A stretch of 64,000 nt of DNA. It comes from Clostridiaceae bacterium. Lineage in GTDB: Bacteria > Bacillota_A > Clostridia > Clostridiales > Clostridiaceae. Location of the stretch: positions 1 through 64,000 of the forward strand of contig JAQSXU010000002.1 in assembly GCA_029256485.1 (NCBI GenBank), given 5' to 3'. Below are positions 9,314-18,092 of this stretch, piece by piece; position 1 is the stretch's first letter, and each line of letters opens with the position of its first letter. The notes under the pieces were generated by a model. It did no database searches, was not told where the DNA came from, and worked only from the letters and a program-made list of their open reading frames with translations. The translations under genes were made by a program, and so were the position numbers.

Positions 9314-9943
9314 TTAACTCATTCTCTCTAATACTTTGTTATATACTTCATCAGCAATTTTAATACCATTATCAACAATAGGCTGAATTTGAAATTTAAC
9401 ATCATTAACAAACAGCTGATTTTTAATAGAATTAATATTAACTATAATATTAAGATGAGCACTTATTAATGCTGATCTTAAGCACTGAACGCCAACGCCC
9501 ACATCACTTATAACAATTAAAGAGCACTTATCAACTAATTCCCTTTGAAGTTTAATAGATTCATAACAGTAACTTAAAATTGAAATTGGAGTTTTGCATG
9601 CATCTTTAAGTGCTTTTTCTAAAGTTTCTTCCTTTAGCTTTATTTGTTCTGGAGTATCCCTTTTCATGCCATAAGCTTTAGAAAGGGGTAAAAAGTTTTT
9701 AGCATCTTCATCTATCATAGTCAGAAGTTTTTTATATAAATTAATATTCTTTTCCAAAATGATTTTTACATCTGGTTCGTACTGCATGTATTTCTTTTTA
9801 CCAATTGTTAAATTACAGGCCATGCTTCCTAAAGCTGAGCCAACGGCACCAACTAAAGCTGCGGATCCACCACCTCCAGGTACTGGTTCCTTTGACGAAA
9901 GCAATTCAATAAATTCAACACAAGATTTTTCTGTTAAGCTCAT
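9314..9943 (-). CDS. fchA: methenyl-THF cyclohydrolase (formiminotransferase-cyclodeaminase family)
   Basis: The 209-residue all-helical protein belongs to the FTCD_C family, with the N-terminal PVPGGGGSAALVGAVGSALG motif. In clostridial one-carbon clusters this enzyme converts methenyl-THF to 10-formyl-THF. Relatives release ammonia from formimino-THF. The start at 9943 is chosen because AGGAG lies 9 bases upstream; the frame extends further to 9997 without a ribosome site. It lies between fhs and folD, matching the order in acetogenic and purine-fermenting clostridia. Confidence 0.9.
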   Translation of the reverse strand: MSLTEKSCVEFIELLSSKEPVPGGGGSAALVGAVGSALGSMACNLTIGKKKYMQYEPDVKIILEKNINLYKKLLTMIDEDAKNFLPLSKAYGMKRDTPEQIKLKEETLEKALKDACKTPISILSYCYESIKLQRELVDKCSLIVISDVGVGVQCLRSALISAHLNIIVNINSIKNQLFVNDVKFQIQPIVDNGIKIADEVYNKVLERMS

Positions 9944-9974
9944 ATAAGCATCTCCTTGTATTAGTATTGAAAAT

Positions 9975-10011
9975 AGAGTGTAGATCATATTATGCATATT
10001 TTCTACACTCT
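9975..10011 (-). other. hairpin between fhs and fchA
   Basis: AGAGTGTAG and CTACACTCT pair across 19 bases immediately after the fhs stop. There is no clear T run. It could stabilise the upstream message or partly reduce read-through into fchA, which has its own ribosome site. Confidence 0.5.
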
Positions 10012-10019
10012 CAAAATCA

Positions 10020-11699
10020 TTAGAATAATCCGCTGATTATGCCATTTTCATCTACATCAATTTTTTCAGCAGATGGAACTTTGGGAAGACCTGGCATTTT
10101 CATAATGTTACCGGTAATTGCCACAATAAAACCGGCTCCTGCTGATATTGTTACTTGCCTTACTGTAATTTTAAAACCAGTTGGCCTTCCAAGTTTTGTT
10201 TGATCGTCAGTTAAAGAATATTGGGTTTTAGCAATACATACTGGAGTATGTAAAAAGCCATTCTTTTCAATTTCAGCAATTTCTTTTTCAGCTTGGGAAG
10301 TGTAAATTACATCATCTGCTCCATATATTTTTTGCGCAATTGCCTTTATCTTATCCTTAACAGGAAGTTTTTCATCATATGAAAAGTGGAAATTATTTTC
10401 TGATTCCTCAATAAGCTTTATTAGTTCCTCAGCAACTTCTTTTCCGCCATCTCCACCTTTTGCCCATACCTCAGATAATTTTACATTAACGCCTAATTCT
10501 TTACATTTATTTTTTACCAGGCTAATTTCATTTTCTGTATCTGTTGGAAACTTATTTAATGCCACAACAGCAGGTAATCCAAACACATTAGTTATGTTCT
10601 CAACATGCTTTAACAGATTTGGTATTCCCTTTTCTAAGGCTAAAAGATTTTCACTATTTAATTCAGTCTTTGGAACGCCACCATTATATTTTAAAGCTCT
10701 TACGGTGGCTACAATTACTACTGCATCAGGTTTTAAATCTGCCATTCTGCACTTAATGTCAAGGAACTTTTCTGCACCTAGGTCTGCACCAAAACCAGCC
10801 TCAGTAACCACATAATCTCCAAAATGAAGAGCCATTTTAGTGGCAATTACAGAATTACACCCATGAGCTATATTAGCAAATGGTCCTCCATGAATAAATG
10901 CAGGTGTTCCTTCCAGTGTTTGAACAAGATTTGGCTTTAATGCATCTTTTAGCAAAGCTGCCATAGCACCTTGAGCATTTAGTTGGCCTGCAGTTACAGG
11001 AATACCGCTTCTAGTATATCCAATAACTATTTTTGCAAGTCTATCTTTTAAATCAACAATGTCCTTAGCGAGACAAAAAATAGCCATTACCTCAGACGCA
11101 ACAGTAATATCAAAACCATCTTCCCTAGGCATACCATTTACTTTTCCACCTAATCCACTTGTAATAAACCTAAGTTGTCTATCATTCATGTCAATACATC
11201 TTCTCCATGTTACTCTTCTTGGATCTATATCCAATGAATTCCCTTGATAAATATGATTATCTACCATAGCAGCCAATAGATTATTTGCGGCTCCTATAGC
11301 ATGTATATCACCTGTAAAATGCAAATTGATGTCTTCCATTGGAACCACCTGAGCATATCCACCGCCAGCAGCTCCTCCCTTTATACCAAAAACTGGGCCT
11401 AAGGATGGTTCCCTTAAAGCTACAACTGTTTTTTTACCCAGTATGGTTAGTGCATCTGCAATTCCTATGGAAGTTGTTGTTTTACCCTCTCCAGCTGGTG
11501 TAGGGTTAATTGCAGTAGTCAGTATAAGCTTACCATGTCTATTTGTTGATTCATCTTTTAGTAAATTGTAGTCAACCTTTGCTTTGTATTTTCCGTAATA
11601 TTCAATATCATCCTCTGATATTCCAATCTTTGTTGCAATATCTCTTATGTGTTGTAATTTAGCTTTTTGTGCAATTTCAATGTCTGACATAATTTTCAT
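10020..11699 (-). CDS. fhs: formate-tetrahydrofolate ligase
   Basis: Fhs makes 10-formyl-THF from formate, THF and ATP, the first folate step of the Wood-Ljungdahl methyl branch. It also runs in reverse in purine and glycine fermenters. The 559-residue length is standard. The P-loop [10 protein letters not shown] is near residue 67, and [18 protein letters not shown] and the C-terminal [14 protein letters not shown] are diagnostic. The ATG at 11699 has an AGGGGG site 7 bases upstream. It is the first gene of the operon fhs-fchA-folD-lpdA, read from a promoter about 190 bases upstream. Confidence 0.97.
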   Translation of the reverse strand: MKIMSDIEIAQKAKLQHIRDIATKIGISEDDIEYYGKYKAKVDYNLLKDESTNRHGKLILTTAINPTPAGEGKTTTSIGIADALTILGKKTVVALREPSLGPVFGIKGGAAGGGYAQVVPMEDINLHFTGDIHAIGAANNLLAAMVDNHIYQGNSLDIDPRRVTWRRCIDMNDRQLRFITSGLGGKVNGMPREDGFDITVASEVMAIFCLAKDIVDLKDRLAKIVIGYTRSGIPVTAGQLNAQGAMAALLKDALKPNLVQTLEGTPAFIHGGPFANIAHGCNSVIATKMALHFGDYVVTEAGFGADLGAEKFLDIKCRMADLKPDAVVIVATVRALKYNGGVPKTELNSENLLALEKGIPNLLKHVENITNVFGLPAVVALNKFPTDTENEISLVKNKCKELGVNVKLSEVWAKGGDGGKEVAEELIKLIEESENNFHFSYDEKLPVKDKIKAIAQKIYGADDVIYTSQAEKEIAEIEKNGFLHTPVCIAKTQYSLTDDQTKLGRPTGFKITVRQVTISAGAGFIVAITGNIMKMPGLPKVPSAEKIDVDENGIISGLF

Positions 11700-12048
11700 T
11701 TTGTTACCCCCTGCTTCAAAATCGAAGTAATTTATATAATTTCATTTAGTAATTCGCCATTTAAGTAAGTAATAGCTACCATGTTTCTTGAGTTTTTGCT
11801 AAACTTAAATAGAAGATTCACTTTGAAATTTATTTGCAAAATAAAATTTAATATTCTTACTATTCTAAATATTACATTCAAATAACATTATACCCTTAAA
11901 AGAATAATATTCAACAAGTTTCATTTCATTTTAAATATCATTATACCTTATTTTATGTAAAATTTCTATTTTATTGTTTATTTATTAAGCGAATTTATGA
12001 ATTTAATATGACATTTTTCTTCGATTACTTAAATATACGGAAATATTA
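11700..12048 (-). promoter_or_regulatory. fhs upstream region with candidate promoter
   Basis: This 350-base gap has no gene. On the minus strand TTGAAT (11909-11914), 16 bases and TATAAT (11887-11892) form a good sigma-A promoter, placing the start near 11880 and leaving a leader of about 180 bases. A second TATAAT lies further upstream with only a poor -35. I recognise no riboswitch in the leader. Confidence 0.55.
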
Positions 12049-12071
12049 AAGAGCATCAAACTGACGCTCTT
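12049..12071 (-). terminator. terminator after the GntR/FadR gene
   Basis: AAGAGCGTC and GATGCTCTT pair (with one wobble) around a 5-base loop and are followed by a T-rich tract on the minus strand, directly after the regulator's stop. Confidence 0.75.
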
Positions 12072-12078
12072 GTTGAAA

Positions 12079-12777
12079 TTATTTATTTGAAATCATATAA
12101 TCGTTTGTAAATTCTAAATGCTTTCTCATATACATTGCGGCATCCTTTGAATTATGATTTTGTAAAGCATTATATATATGTTCATGTTGCTGCAACAGCA
12201 ATTCTCTATTATTTTCAATGGCTAATATCTTTTTTCTTGCATCTTTTATAAATGAATCAATTAACGAAGAAACAGCATTTAAAATATTTAATATTAATAA
12301 ATTTTTTGATGCTTGAGCTATAAGATAATGAAATTCCTTATCGATTTTTACATCATTCAAATCATCCTTATTTTTTTTAAACTGCATAATTATGTTTTTC
12401 ATGTGTTCTAATTCATCATCATTGATTCTTTTAGCCGCCAAAGCGGAAGTTTCTATTTCTATTACTTTTCTAAGCTCAAGAATTTCTTCCGGGCTGCTTT
12501 CCTGTAACATAAACATTATTGATAATGGTTCAAATAAACTATTTTCAAAGCTTTCTTTAATAAAATTACCTTCACCTTGATTACATTCCACCAAACCAAT
12601 AATTTGTAAAGCCCTTAATGCTTCTCTTATTGATGTTCTGCTTACTTGCAATTGCTCAACAAGCTCCCTTTCAGATGGAAGCTTGTCACCCCTTTTAAGA
12701 TTGCCGCTTACTATCATTTCTTTTATTTGATCAATTACTTGTTCATAAACTTTTGTATTTTTAATTGGACTAAACAT
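12079..12777 (-). CDS. FadR-subfamily GntR transcriptional regulator
   Basis: The 232-residue protein has a winged helix at about residues 8-75, containing GDKLPSERELVEQLQVSRTSIREALRAL, the GntR signature. An all-helical FCD ligand domain follows to the end, with spaced acidic and histidine residues (D..H at about 145-149, H at about 197 and 219) that usually hold a metal. FCD regulators respond to small carboxylates or acyl-CoAs. It lies between ade and the fhs operon on the same strand, separated from both by hairpins. Control of either neighbour is only a guess. The ATG start overlaps an AGGAGA site. Confidence 0.88.
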   Translation of the reverse strand: MFSPIKNTKVYEQVIDQIKEMIVSGNLKRGDKLPSERELVEQLQVSRTSIREALRALQIIGLVECNQGEGNFIKESFENSLFEPLSIMFMLQESSPEEILELRKVIEIETSALAAKRINDDELEHMKNIIMQFKKNKDDLNDVKIDKEFHYLIAQASKNLLILNILNAVSSLIDSFIKDARKKILAIENNRELLLQQHEHIYNALQNHNSKDAAMYMRKHLEFTNDYMISNK

Positions 12778-12874
12778 TCTCCTACCACTTTGCCTTTCAT
12801 TATAACATTGTAAACTTAATAGATTTCTAATTTAGTTAAAATTATATTAAATTGACTTAATTATATAATAATAT

Positions 12875-12912
12875 ATTTCAGCCAATATTAAAAGTATAAT
12901 ATTGGCTGAAAT
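12875..12912. terminator. 16-bp perfect hairpin after ade
   Basis: Arms ATTTCAGCCAATATTA and TAATATTGGCTGAAAT pair perfectly around six bases, just after the adenine deaminase stop and before the GntR promoter region. Confidence 0.8.
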
Positions 12913-12923
12913 AACGTATATAG

Positions 12924-14627
12924 TTATTTGATGTTATTAAATAGGTCAATAAATTTAAAACTCTTAACATCAAATAAACCTCTTGCAGTTATTCTTAACT
13001 CAGGTATTACTGGAAGGGCTAAAAAGCTAAGAGTAAGAAATATGTCACTATCCTTTTTCACTCCAAATATTTCACAAATGGATTTCAGTTTATTTATTTT
13101 AGCTGCTATTACTTGTCCGTCTTCATTTGTCATTAATCCACCAATAGGTAATTTCATTGTTTCAAGTATTTTTCCATCAGATACCATAGCAATTCCACCG
13201 CCAACATTGATTATTTCATTCACTGCCAATGTCATATCCTCATCATTATCTCCAATGACGATTACATTATGTGAATCATGTGCAATAGTTTGAGCAATTG
13301 AACAATTTTTTATATTTAATCCCTTTACAAATCCAACACTCTTTTTACCTAAGTTGTTATGCCTTTCCAAAACTGCAATTTTTAATACATCTTCTGATAA
13401 TACCTCAGCTATAAATCCATCTTTTTCTTTTATATTACAAATTTCTTTTTTAGTCTCTAAAGAGTGAAGTGAAACTTTAATTACATTTATTGAATTTGAA
13501 AATGCTTTGATTTTAAAATCACTTTCGGTGACGTGACTTAAATTTAAAGTTGACTCTAGTTTTTCACTGCGTTTCACGGCCTTTAAGTTATTTACATCAG
13601 CACCTCTTTTAAACACATACTTTATTTTTAGTTTATTTAAATCTTCAAAAATAACTAGATCTGCTAAATAACCAGGTGCTACTGCACCTAACTTTTTCAA
13701 GCCATAGCATTGTGCTGCATTTAAAGTTCCAATAGTAATTGCCATTATTGGATCTATTCCATGCTCAATAGCCAGTCTAATTAGATAATCAATTGATCCA
13801 TAGCTTATCAAATCATTCATATGTCTATCATCAGTGCAAAATAGAAATCTATGATAATTATCTTTATTAATAGCGGGTATTAATGATACCAAGTTTTTTG
13901 CTCCAGATCCTTCTCTAATTATTACATACATACCCTTTTGTATTTTCTTTAATGCTTCATCATATGAAGAACATTCATGGTCTGTATAAATACCGCAGCT
14001 TATATATGCATTTAACATTTTTTCTGAAATTTGAGGACAGTGACCATCAATAATACTATTCTCACATACCTCTATTTTTTTTAGCACTTCCTCATCTTTA
14101 TTTATTACTCCGTTTACATTCATTACTTCACCAAGACCTAATATTCCAGGATTCATAAGCAATTTTGAAACATCTTGGCTATTTATGGTGGCACCATTAT
14201 CTTCAAAATCAACTGCAGGAACAGAAGAGGGAATCATAAAATATATATCAAGATAGCAAATTTCACTTTCCTTTATCATGTAATTTATCCCATGAATACC
14301 CATAACATTTGCAATTTCATGTGGATCTGCAATTACAGTTGTTACTCCATTTTTTAGCACTGCTTCTGAAAATGCCACAGGAGATGCCATTGAAGACTCT
14401 ATATGAACATGAGAATCAATAAATCCAGGGGAAACAAATAAACCAGTACAATCTATTTCCTTCTCTCCATCATATTTTCCAACACCAACAATAGTTTCAC
14501 CCACAATAGCTATATCATTTTTTTCTATGCTTTTATTGAAAACATTAACTATATATGCATTTTTCAATACCAAAGAGGCTTTCTTTTTACCAATAGCCGC
14601 ATCAATATTATTAGAATATTTACTCAT
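12924..14627 (-). CDS. ade: adenine deaminase
   Basis: The enzyme converts adenine to hypoxanthine and ammonia. The 567-residue length fits the bacterial Ade family of the amidohydrolase superfamily. Metal-binding motifs are HVHIESSMASP (about 74), DPHEIANVMG (about 102), the GHCP histidine (about 198) and CTDDRHMNDL (about 268). The C-terminal domain carries NVIVIGDNDEDM and GGIAMVSDGK. The ATG has AGGAG upstream. It is a single-gene unit bounded by hairpins. I see no purine riboswitch in the 110 bases upstream. Confidence 0.95.
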   Translation of the reverse strand: MSKYSNNIDAAIGKKKASLVLKNAYIVNVFNKSIEKNDIAIVGETIVGVGKYDGEKEIDCTGLFVSPGFIDSHVHIESSMASPVAFSEAVLKNGVTTVIADPHEIANVMGIHGINYMIKESEICYLDIYFMIPSSVPAVDFEDNGATINSQDVSKLLMNPGILGLGEVMNVNGVINKDEEVLKKIEVCENSIIDGHCPQISEKMLNAYISCGIYTDHECSSYDEALKKIQKGMYVIIREGSGAKNLVSLIPAINKDNYHRFLFCTDDRHMNDLISYGSIDYLIRLAIEHGIDPIMAITIGTLNAAQCYGLKKLGAVAPGYLADLVIFEDLNKLKIKYVFKRGADVNNLKAVKRSEKLESTLNLSHVTESDFKIKAFSNSINVIKVSLHSLETKKEICNIKEKDGFIAEVLSEDVLKIAVLERHNNLGKKSVGFVKGLNIKNCSIAQTIAHDSHNVIVIGDNDEDMTLAVNEIINVGGGIAMVSDGKILETMKLPIGGLMTNEDGQVIAAKINKLKSICEIFGVKKDSDIFLTLSFLALPVIPELRITARGLFDVKSFKFIDLFNNIK

Positions 14628-14739
14628 TTTATTCTCCTTTTATAGAACTGTGATATCCAGTATTTGTAATATTTATTATATTCTATACTCATTATATTTA
14701 TCCTTCAAATTATATAATTTATATCTGATATTTTAAATG

Positions 14740-14770
14740 AAAACCGCATTGGAAACTCCAATACGGTTTT
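14740..14770 (-). terminator. terminator at the speD 3' end
   Basis: AAAACCGTATTGGA and TCCAATGCGGTTTT form a stem with one G-T pair and a tiny loop. It overlaps the speD stop codon, and T residues follow on the minus strand. Confidence 0.85.
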
Positions 14771-15587
14771 AAATTTTAGAAATATTAATTCCATAAAATA
14801 TCTCGTCCATCTCTCTATTTAGTCTTGATATAATTTCTTGTTTCTCGGCAATTTTTAAATTTTCTTCCTTAATTTCAAAAAGATAATTATCCAAATTAAT
14901 ATCTCTAATTTTCATCTTTGTATGGAAATTATTTGATTGATAAATGTTCATATCAATTAAATTATATCTATTTATGGTATCATCAGCAATAAAGTTTTGA
15001 ATAGAATTAATTTTATGATCAATAAAATGTTTATTTCCTTTAATATCTCTTGTAAAACCTCTAACCCTATAATCAATAGTAATAACATCAGAATCAAAAC
15101 TATCAATTAAATAATTTAATGCTTTTAATGGAGAGATTTTACCGCATGTGGATACATCTATATCTACCCTAAAAGTACTAATATCATTTTCTGGATGGCT
15201 TTCAGGATAAGTATGAACAGTTACATGGCTTTTGTCTAGATGTGCAACAATGTTTTCAGGCGTAGGTGTTAATATTCCTCTGTTACATGATGGGTCAAGT
15301 ACATATAAAGGAACTTCCTCTTCTGAAATAAGAAGAGTGACACTTGCACCCTGAGGATCATAATCTTGCTTTGCTATATTTAAAATATTAGCTCCTATCA
15401 TTTTTGTTACGTTGCTTAAAATTTTGGTAAGCTTTTCAGAATTATATTGCTCATCAATATATTCAATATATTTTTTTCTGTCTTCTGCAGTTTTTGTGTA
15501 ACAGATATCATAAATATTGAAGCTTAATGATTTTGTTAAATTGTTAAATCCATACAACTTTATCTTATTGTTTTTAATTTTTTCCAA
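14769..15587 (-). CDS. speD: S-adenosylmethionine decarboxylase proenzyme (long, SpeD type)
   Basis: This enzyme makes decarboxylated SAM, the aminopropyl donor for spermidine. The 272-residue protein resembles the E. coli-type SpeD (about 264) rather than the short Bacillus form. The self-cleavage site is in [14 protein letters not shown], where the serine becomes the pyruvoyl group. Nearby [13 protein letters not shown] holds the proton-donor cysteine region. The start is a TTG at 15587 behind AGAGGA. No speE is in view. The upstream RNase-H-like gene is 37 bases away and may be co-transcribed. Confidence 0.93.
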   Translation of the reverse strand: MEKIKNNKIKLYGFNNLTKSLSFNIYDICYTKTAEDRKKYIEYIDEQYNSEKLTKILSNVTKMIGANILNIAKQDYDPQGASVTLLISEEEVPLYVLDPSCNRGILTPTPENIVAHLDKSHVTVHTYPESHPENDISTFRVDIDVSTCGKISPLKALNYLIDSFDSDVITIDYRVRGFTRDIKGNKHFIDHKINSIQNFIADDTINRYNLIDMNIYQSNNFHTKMKIRDINLDNYLFEIKEENLKIAEKQEIISRLNREMDEIFYGINISKI

Positions 15588-15624
15588 TTATATTCCTCTT
15601 TTCTTACAAGCAGATTTATATGAA

Positions 15625-16275
15625 TCATTCAATTTTAATATATTTCTCCCAATTTATGACCATGTAAAATAAACTAACTACATCTTGCTGATTATATTGT
15701 AATATTTTCTCCTTTTTACTTTTAGGCATTCTCTCAATATAAGTTGGATCTTTAATCATTTTACTAAATGTTTTTGCTAAGTTTTGACCGCTGATTAATT
15801 CGCTGCTTCTATTGATATTAAATTCCTTTTCCAGGTTTTTTAAACCAATAGATCTCTTCATTGTGTTTTCGTAATATTTTTGCAAATCTACCTCAAAATA
15901 GTGCTCTAATATTGTATAATTTATTTCATGTTTATTAAACAAATAATTTATAACCGAAAAATCATTATTACCTGAAAAAGTTACTACATACTTTTTATTA
16001 TTGCACTCATTCATGTTAATAAAATAATTTTTTGCTAAAGTTAAAATATCATTTGCATCATTTTCGTTTTCAATCATATATTGTGTAACTTTTAAACTGT
16101 TACATTCTTCCATGTAATAGCAGCACCCAAACACTCCTATGCAAATTGGAACTTTATATACATAATGCTCTAAATCAAAGAAAATTGTGTTTTTGTACAA
16201 TTCATTATTATTTATGTCCAATGCATAACAATCATCGAAATTTTCAAGTTTAATATTCTTTTCCCTAATTATCAA
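15625..16275 (-). CDS. small RNase-H-fold (YprB-like) predicted nuclease
   Basis: This 216-residue protein has a divergent DEDD-type exonuclease pattern. DLE at residues 34-36 replaces the usual DIE, TFSGNNDFSVI supplies the middle Asp block, and YNQQDVVSLF near the C-terminus has the YxxxD form of the last motif. A helical insert with LEKEFNINR resembles the YprB group. It would be a metal-dependent 3'-5' nuclease. A second, better conserved relative lies at 20053-20850. It lies just upstream of speD. Function is inferred from the motifs only. Confidence 0.65.
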   Translation of the reverse strand: MIIREKNIKLENFDDCYALDINNNELYKNTIFFDLEHYVYKVPICIGVFGCCYYMEECNSLKVTQYMIENENDANDILTLAKNYFINMNECNNKKYVVTFSGNNDFSVINYLFNKHEINYTILEHYFEVDLQKYYENTMKRSIGLKNLEKEFNINRSSELISGQNLAKTFSKMIKDPTYIERMPKSKKEKILQYNQQDVVSLFYMVINWEKYIKIE

Positions 16276-16321
16276 TTTATATCACTCTTTCCAATCAGTG
16301 TAAACCAAAATTGTAAAAATT

Positions 16322-17047
16322 TTAAAAAGTATTTACACAGTCAGGATTTAAATTATACACTACATCCTTTCTTTCTACAATAATATTTATTTTGTTTTTT
16401 ACTTTCTCATCATTTAATACTTTATCTATCAGCTCCTTAGTAGGGTTAACCCCTATTGGGTACTTTACAAGCTTAAACATTGAGAAGTCTCCGGAAGTAT
16501 CGCCATATGCATAACTGTTTTCTAAGTCAATATTATATTTATTAACTAATTCCATTATTGCATTGTGCTTGCTTTCACTATCCCACATAGGCTTAACTTT
16601 ACCTGTATAAATATTATTTTCATCCATTTCGTAAACTGAACCTCTATAGTCATCGAAACCATATTTACAAGCCATCTCTCTTACTAATTCAAATGGACTT
16701 CCTGAAACAGTAATTATTTTATGCCCTTGACTTTTATGCCACTTGATTTTATCTCTAGTAAATGTGTATACCCTATCACCCTTTTGTGATACCACTTTAT
16801 TTGCGATATATTCTATTTGGGTTTTATGAAGTCCCTTTATAGCATCAATATATATATCTGCCATTTTTAATAAATAGGAGTCATAATTTCCTTGACGCTT
16901 ATCCCATCTGTCATAATCTGGCTTAACTTCCTTAAACCATCTTTCAGGTTCGATAATTTCATATTTAATCAATTTTTTAAAGACCTCTGTTATCAATCCT
17001 TCTCTATATAAAGTTCCATCAATATCAAAAAAAGCTCCAATAGTCAA
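16322..17047 (-). CDS. HAD-superfamily (SerB-like, HAD-IB) phosphatase
   Basis: The 241-residue protein has the HAD motifs: DIDGT at residues 8-12 (nucleophile and acid/base Asp), TVSGSPFE near 113 (motif II Ser), a lysine near 158, and YGDTSGD near 181 (motif IV). A helical cap lies between motifs I and II, as in HAD-IB enzymes related to phosphoserine phosphatase. The start is a TTG at 17047 with AAGGAG upstream. The substrate is unknown, and phosphoserine or a lipid phosphate are possibilities. It lies in the same direction as the RNase-H-like gene, 46 bases upstream of it. Confidence 0.85.
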   Translation of the reverse strand: MTIGAFFDIDGTLYREGLITEVFKKLIKYEIIEPERWFKEVKPDYDRWDKRQGNYDSYLLKMADIYIDAIKGLHKTQIEYIANKVVSQKGDRVYTFTRDKIKWHKSQGHKIITVSGSPFELVREMACKYGFDDYRGSVYEMDENNIYTGKVKPMWDSESKHNAIMELVNKYNIDLENSYAYGDTSGDFSMFKLVKYPIGVNPTKELIDKVLNDEKVKNKINIIVERKDVVYNLNPDCVNTF

Positions 17048-17201
17048 TAATATTCTCCTTTCAAATTAACATATTTAATAATTATATCAATCAAATTAAA
17101 TTCACCATATTAGGTTTTAAATTAATAATAATAATATCACTTTTTATTTTACATATCAATTAAAACGTATGTTTGATAATAACATTGTCATCTTTATGAA
17201 A

Positions 17202-17585
17202 TTAATGACTTTTTAAAAAGTTTTCTACAGCATATACCAATGAATCACTTGGATTAATAAATTTACCCTTTGCTAAGAATACATTTTTACCATACTTTAC
17301 ATAAAACAAGTCTACCATTATTGAAAGAGATGGACTTTCTCCTGGTTTAATATCAAAAGTAATAAAGTCACCCACATTAACTTTTACTTTACTCAACAAA
17401 ACTATACCATTTTCCCATATCTTAACTATTTGCATTATAGGCCCTTCAATTGAAAAATTTTCATAAATACTAACATTATTGATTCTGGGATAGTAGATAT
17501 CTATAACCACATTCACTGTTCTTTTATTAAGATTATTAGTTATTACCACTTCATTTATCTTAAAAATATTTGATTTCTTAACCAC
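17202..17585 (-). CDS. hypothetical protein, predicted beta-rich
   Basis: I do not recognise this 127-residue protein. It starts with GTG behind a clear GGAGGTGA site, has no signal peptide or membrane segment, and alternates hydrophobic and polar residues as in a beta sandwich (VNVVIDIYYP, FITFDIKPGE, SIMVDLFYVKYG). A PilZ-like barrel is conceivable, but the RxxxR and DxSxxG motifs needed for cyclic-di-GMP binding are absent. It stands alone between the HAD gene and the divergent feo operon. Confidence 0.6.
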   Translation of the reverse strand: MVKKSNIFKINEVVITNNLNKRTVNVVIDIYYPRINNVSIYENFSIEGPIMQIVKIWENGIVLLSKVKVNVGDFITFDIKPGESPSLSIMVDLFYVKYGKNVFLAKGKFINPSDSLVYAVENFLKSH

Positions 17586-17770
17586 GCTGTCACCTCCATA
17601 AATATGACATATTACGATACATTACCTTTAATTAATATTATATTTTTTAAATCTCTTATAATCAACTAAATTATTATTTTAAATTATTATTTATGCATAA
17701 ATTATGTGTTACATTTTGTTATAATTTGTTATATTAATTTTGCTATATTAATTATGACGTAAATTATTTA

Positions 17771-17831
17771 TTGACATTACTAACTAGGATGGTGTAAAAT
17801 AAATATGTAAATGAGAATGATATTCATTGTG
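17771..17831 (+). promoter_or_regulatory. feo promoter with Fur box
   Basis: TTGACA at 17771-17776, 18 bases and TAAAAT at 17795-17800 form the promoter. Bases 17813-17831 (GAGAATGATATTCATTGTG) match 15 of 19 positions of the Fur consensus and cover the expected start region. Iron-bound Fur would block transcription of feoAB. Confidence 0.85.
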
Positions 17832-17841
17832 AGGTGTAGTA

Positions 17842-18066
17842 ATGAGCGTTATTGATTTAAAACCAGGCGAAAAAGGCTGTGTTGATATTTTAAAGACTAA
17901 CGATAAACTTACGAAACGATTATATGCTCTTGGCTGCATTGAGGGAACAGAAATTTATTTAAAAGGTACTGCCCCTTTTGGAGATCCGGTTTTGATTACC
18001 ATCAGAGGATTTAATCTAGCACTTAGAAAGGGTGATGCTAAAAATATATATATTAAACGAGCTTAA
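17842..18066 (+). CDS. feoA: ferrous iron transport protein A
   Basis: This 74-residue SH3-like protein has the FeoA pattern LKPGEKGCVDIL, LYALGCIEGTEI, GDPVLITIRGFNLALRKGDA. FeoA is a small cytosolic partner needed for FeoB activity. It is the first gene of feoA-feoB-Cys-rich protein, 26 bases before feoB, under a Fur box. Confidence 0.95.
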   Translation: MSVIDLKPGEKGCVDILKTNDKLTKRLYALGCIEGTEIYLKGTAPFGDPVLITIRGFNLALRKGDAKNIYIKRA

Positions 18067-18092
18067 TTAGAAACACCTAGGAGGATAGTTTA

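Noticed and set aside
12928..13293. 121-codon plus-strand ORF
   Set aside because: It is fully antisense to adenine deaminase, has no ribosome site and has low-complexity translated sequence.
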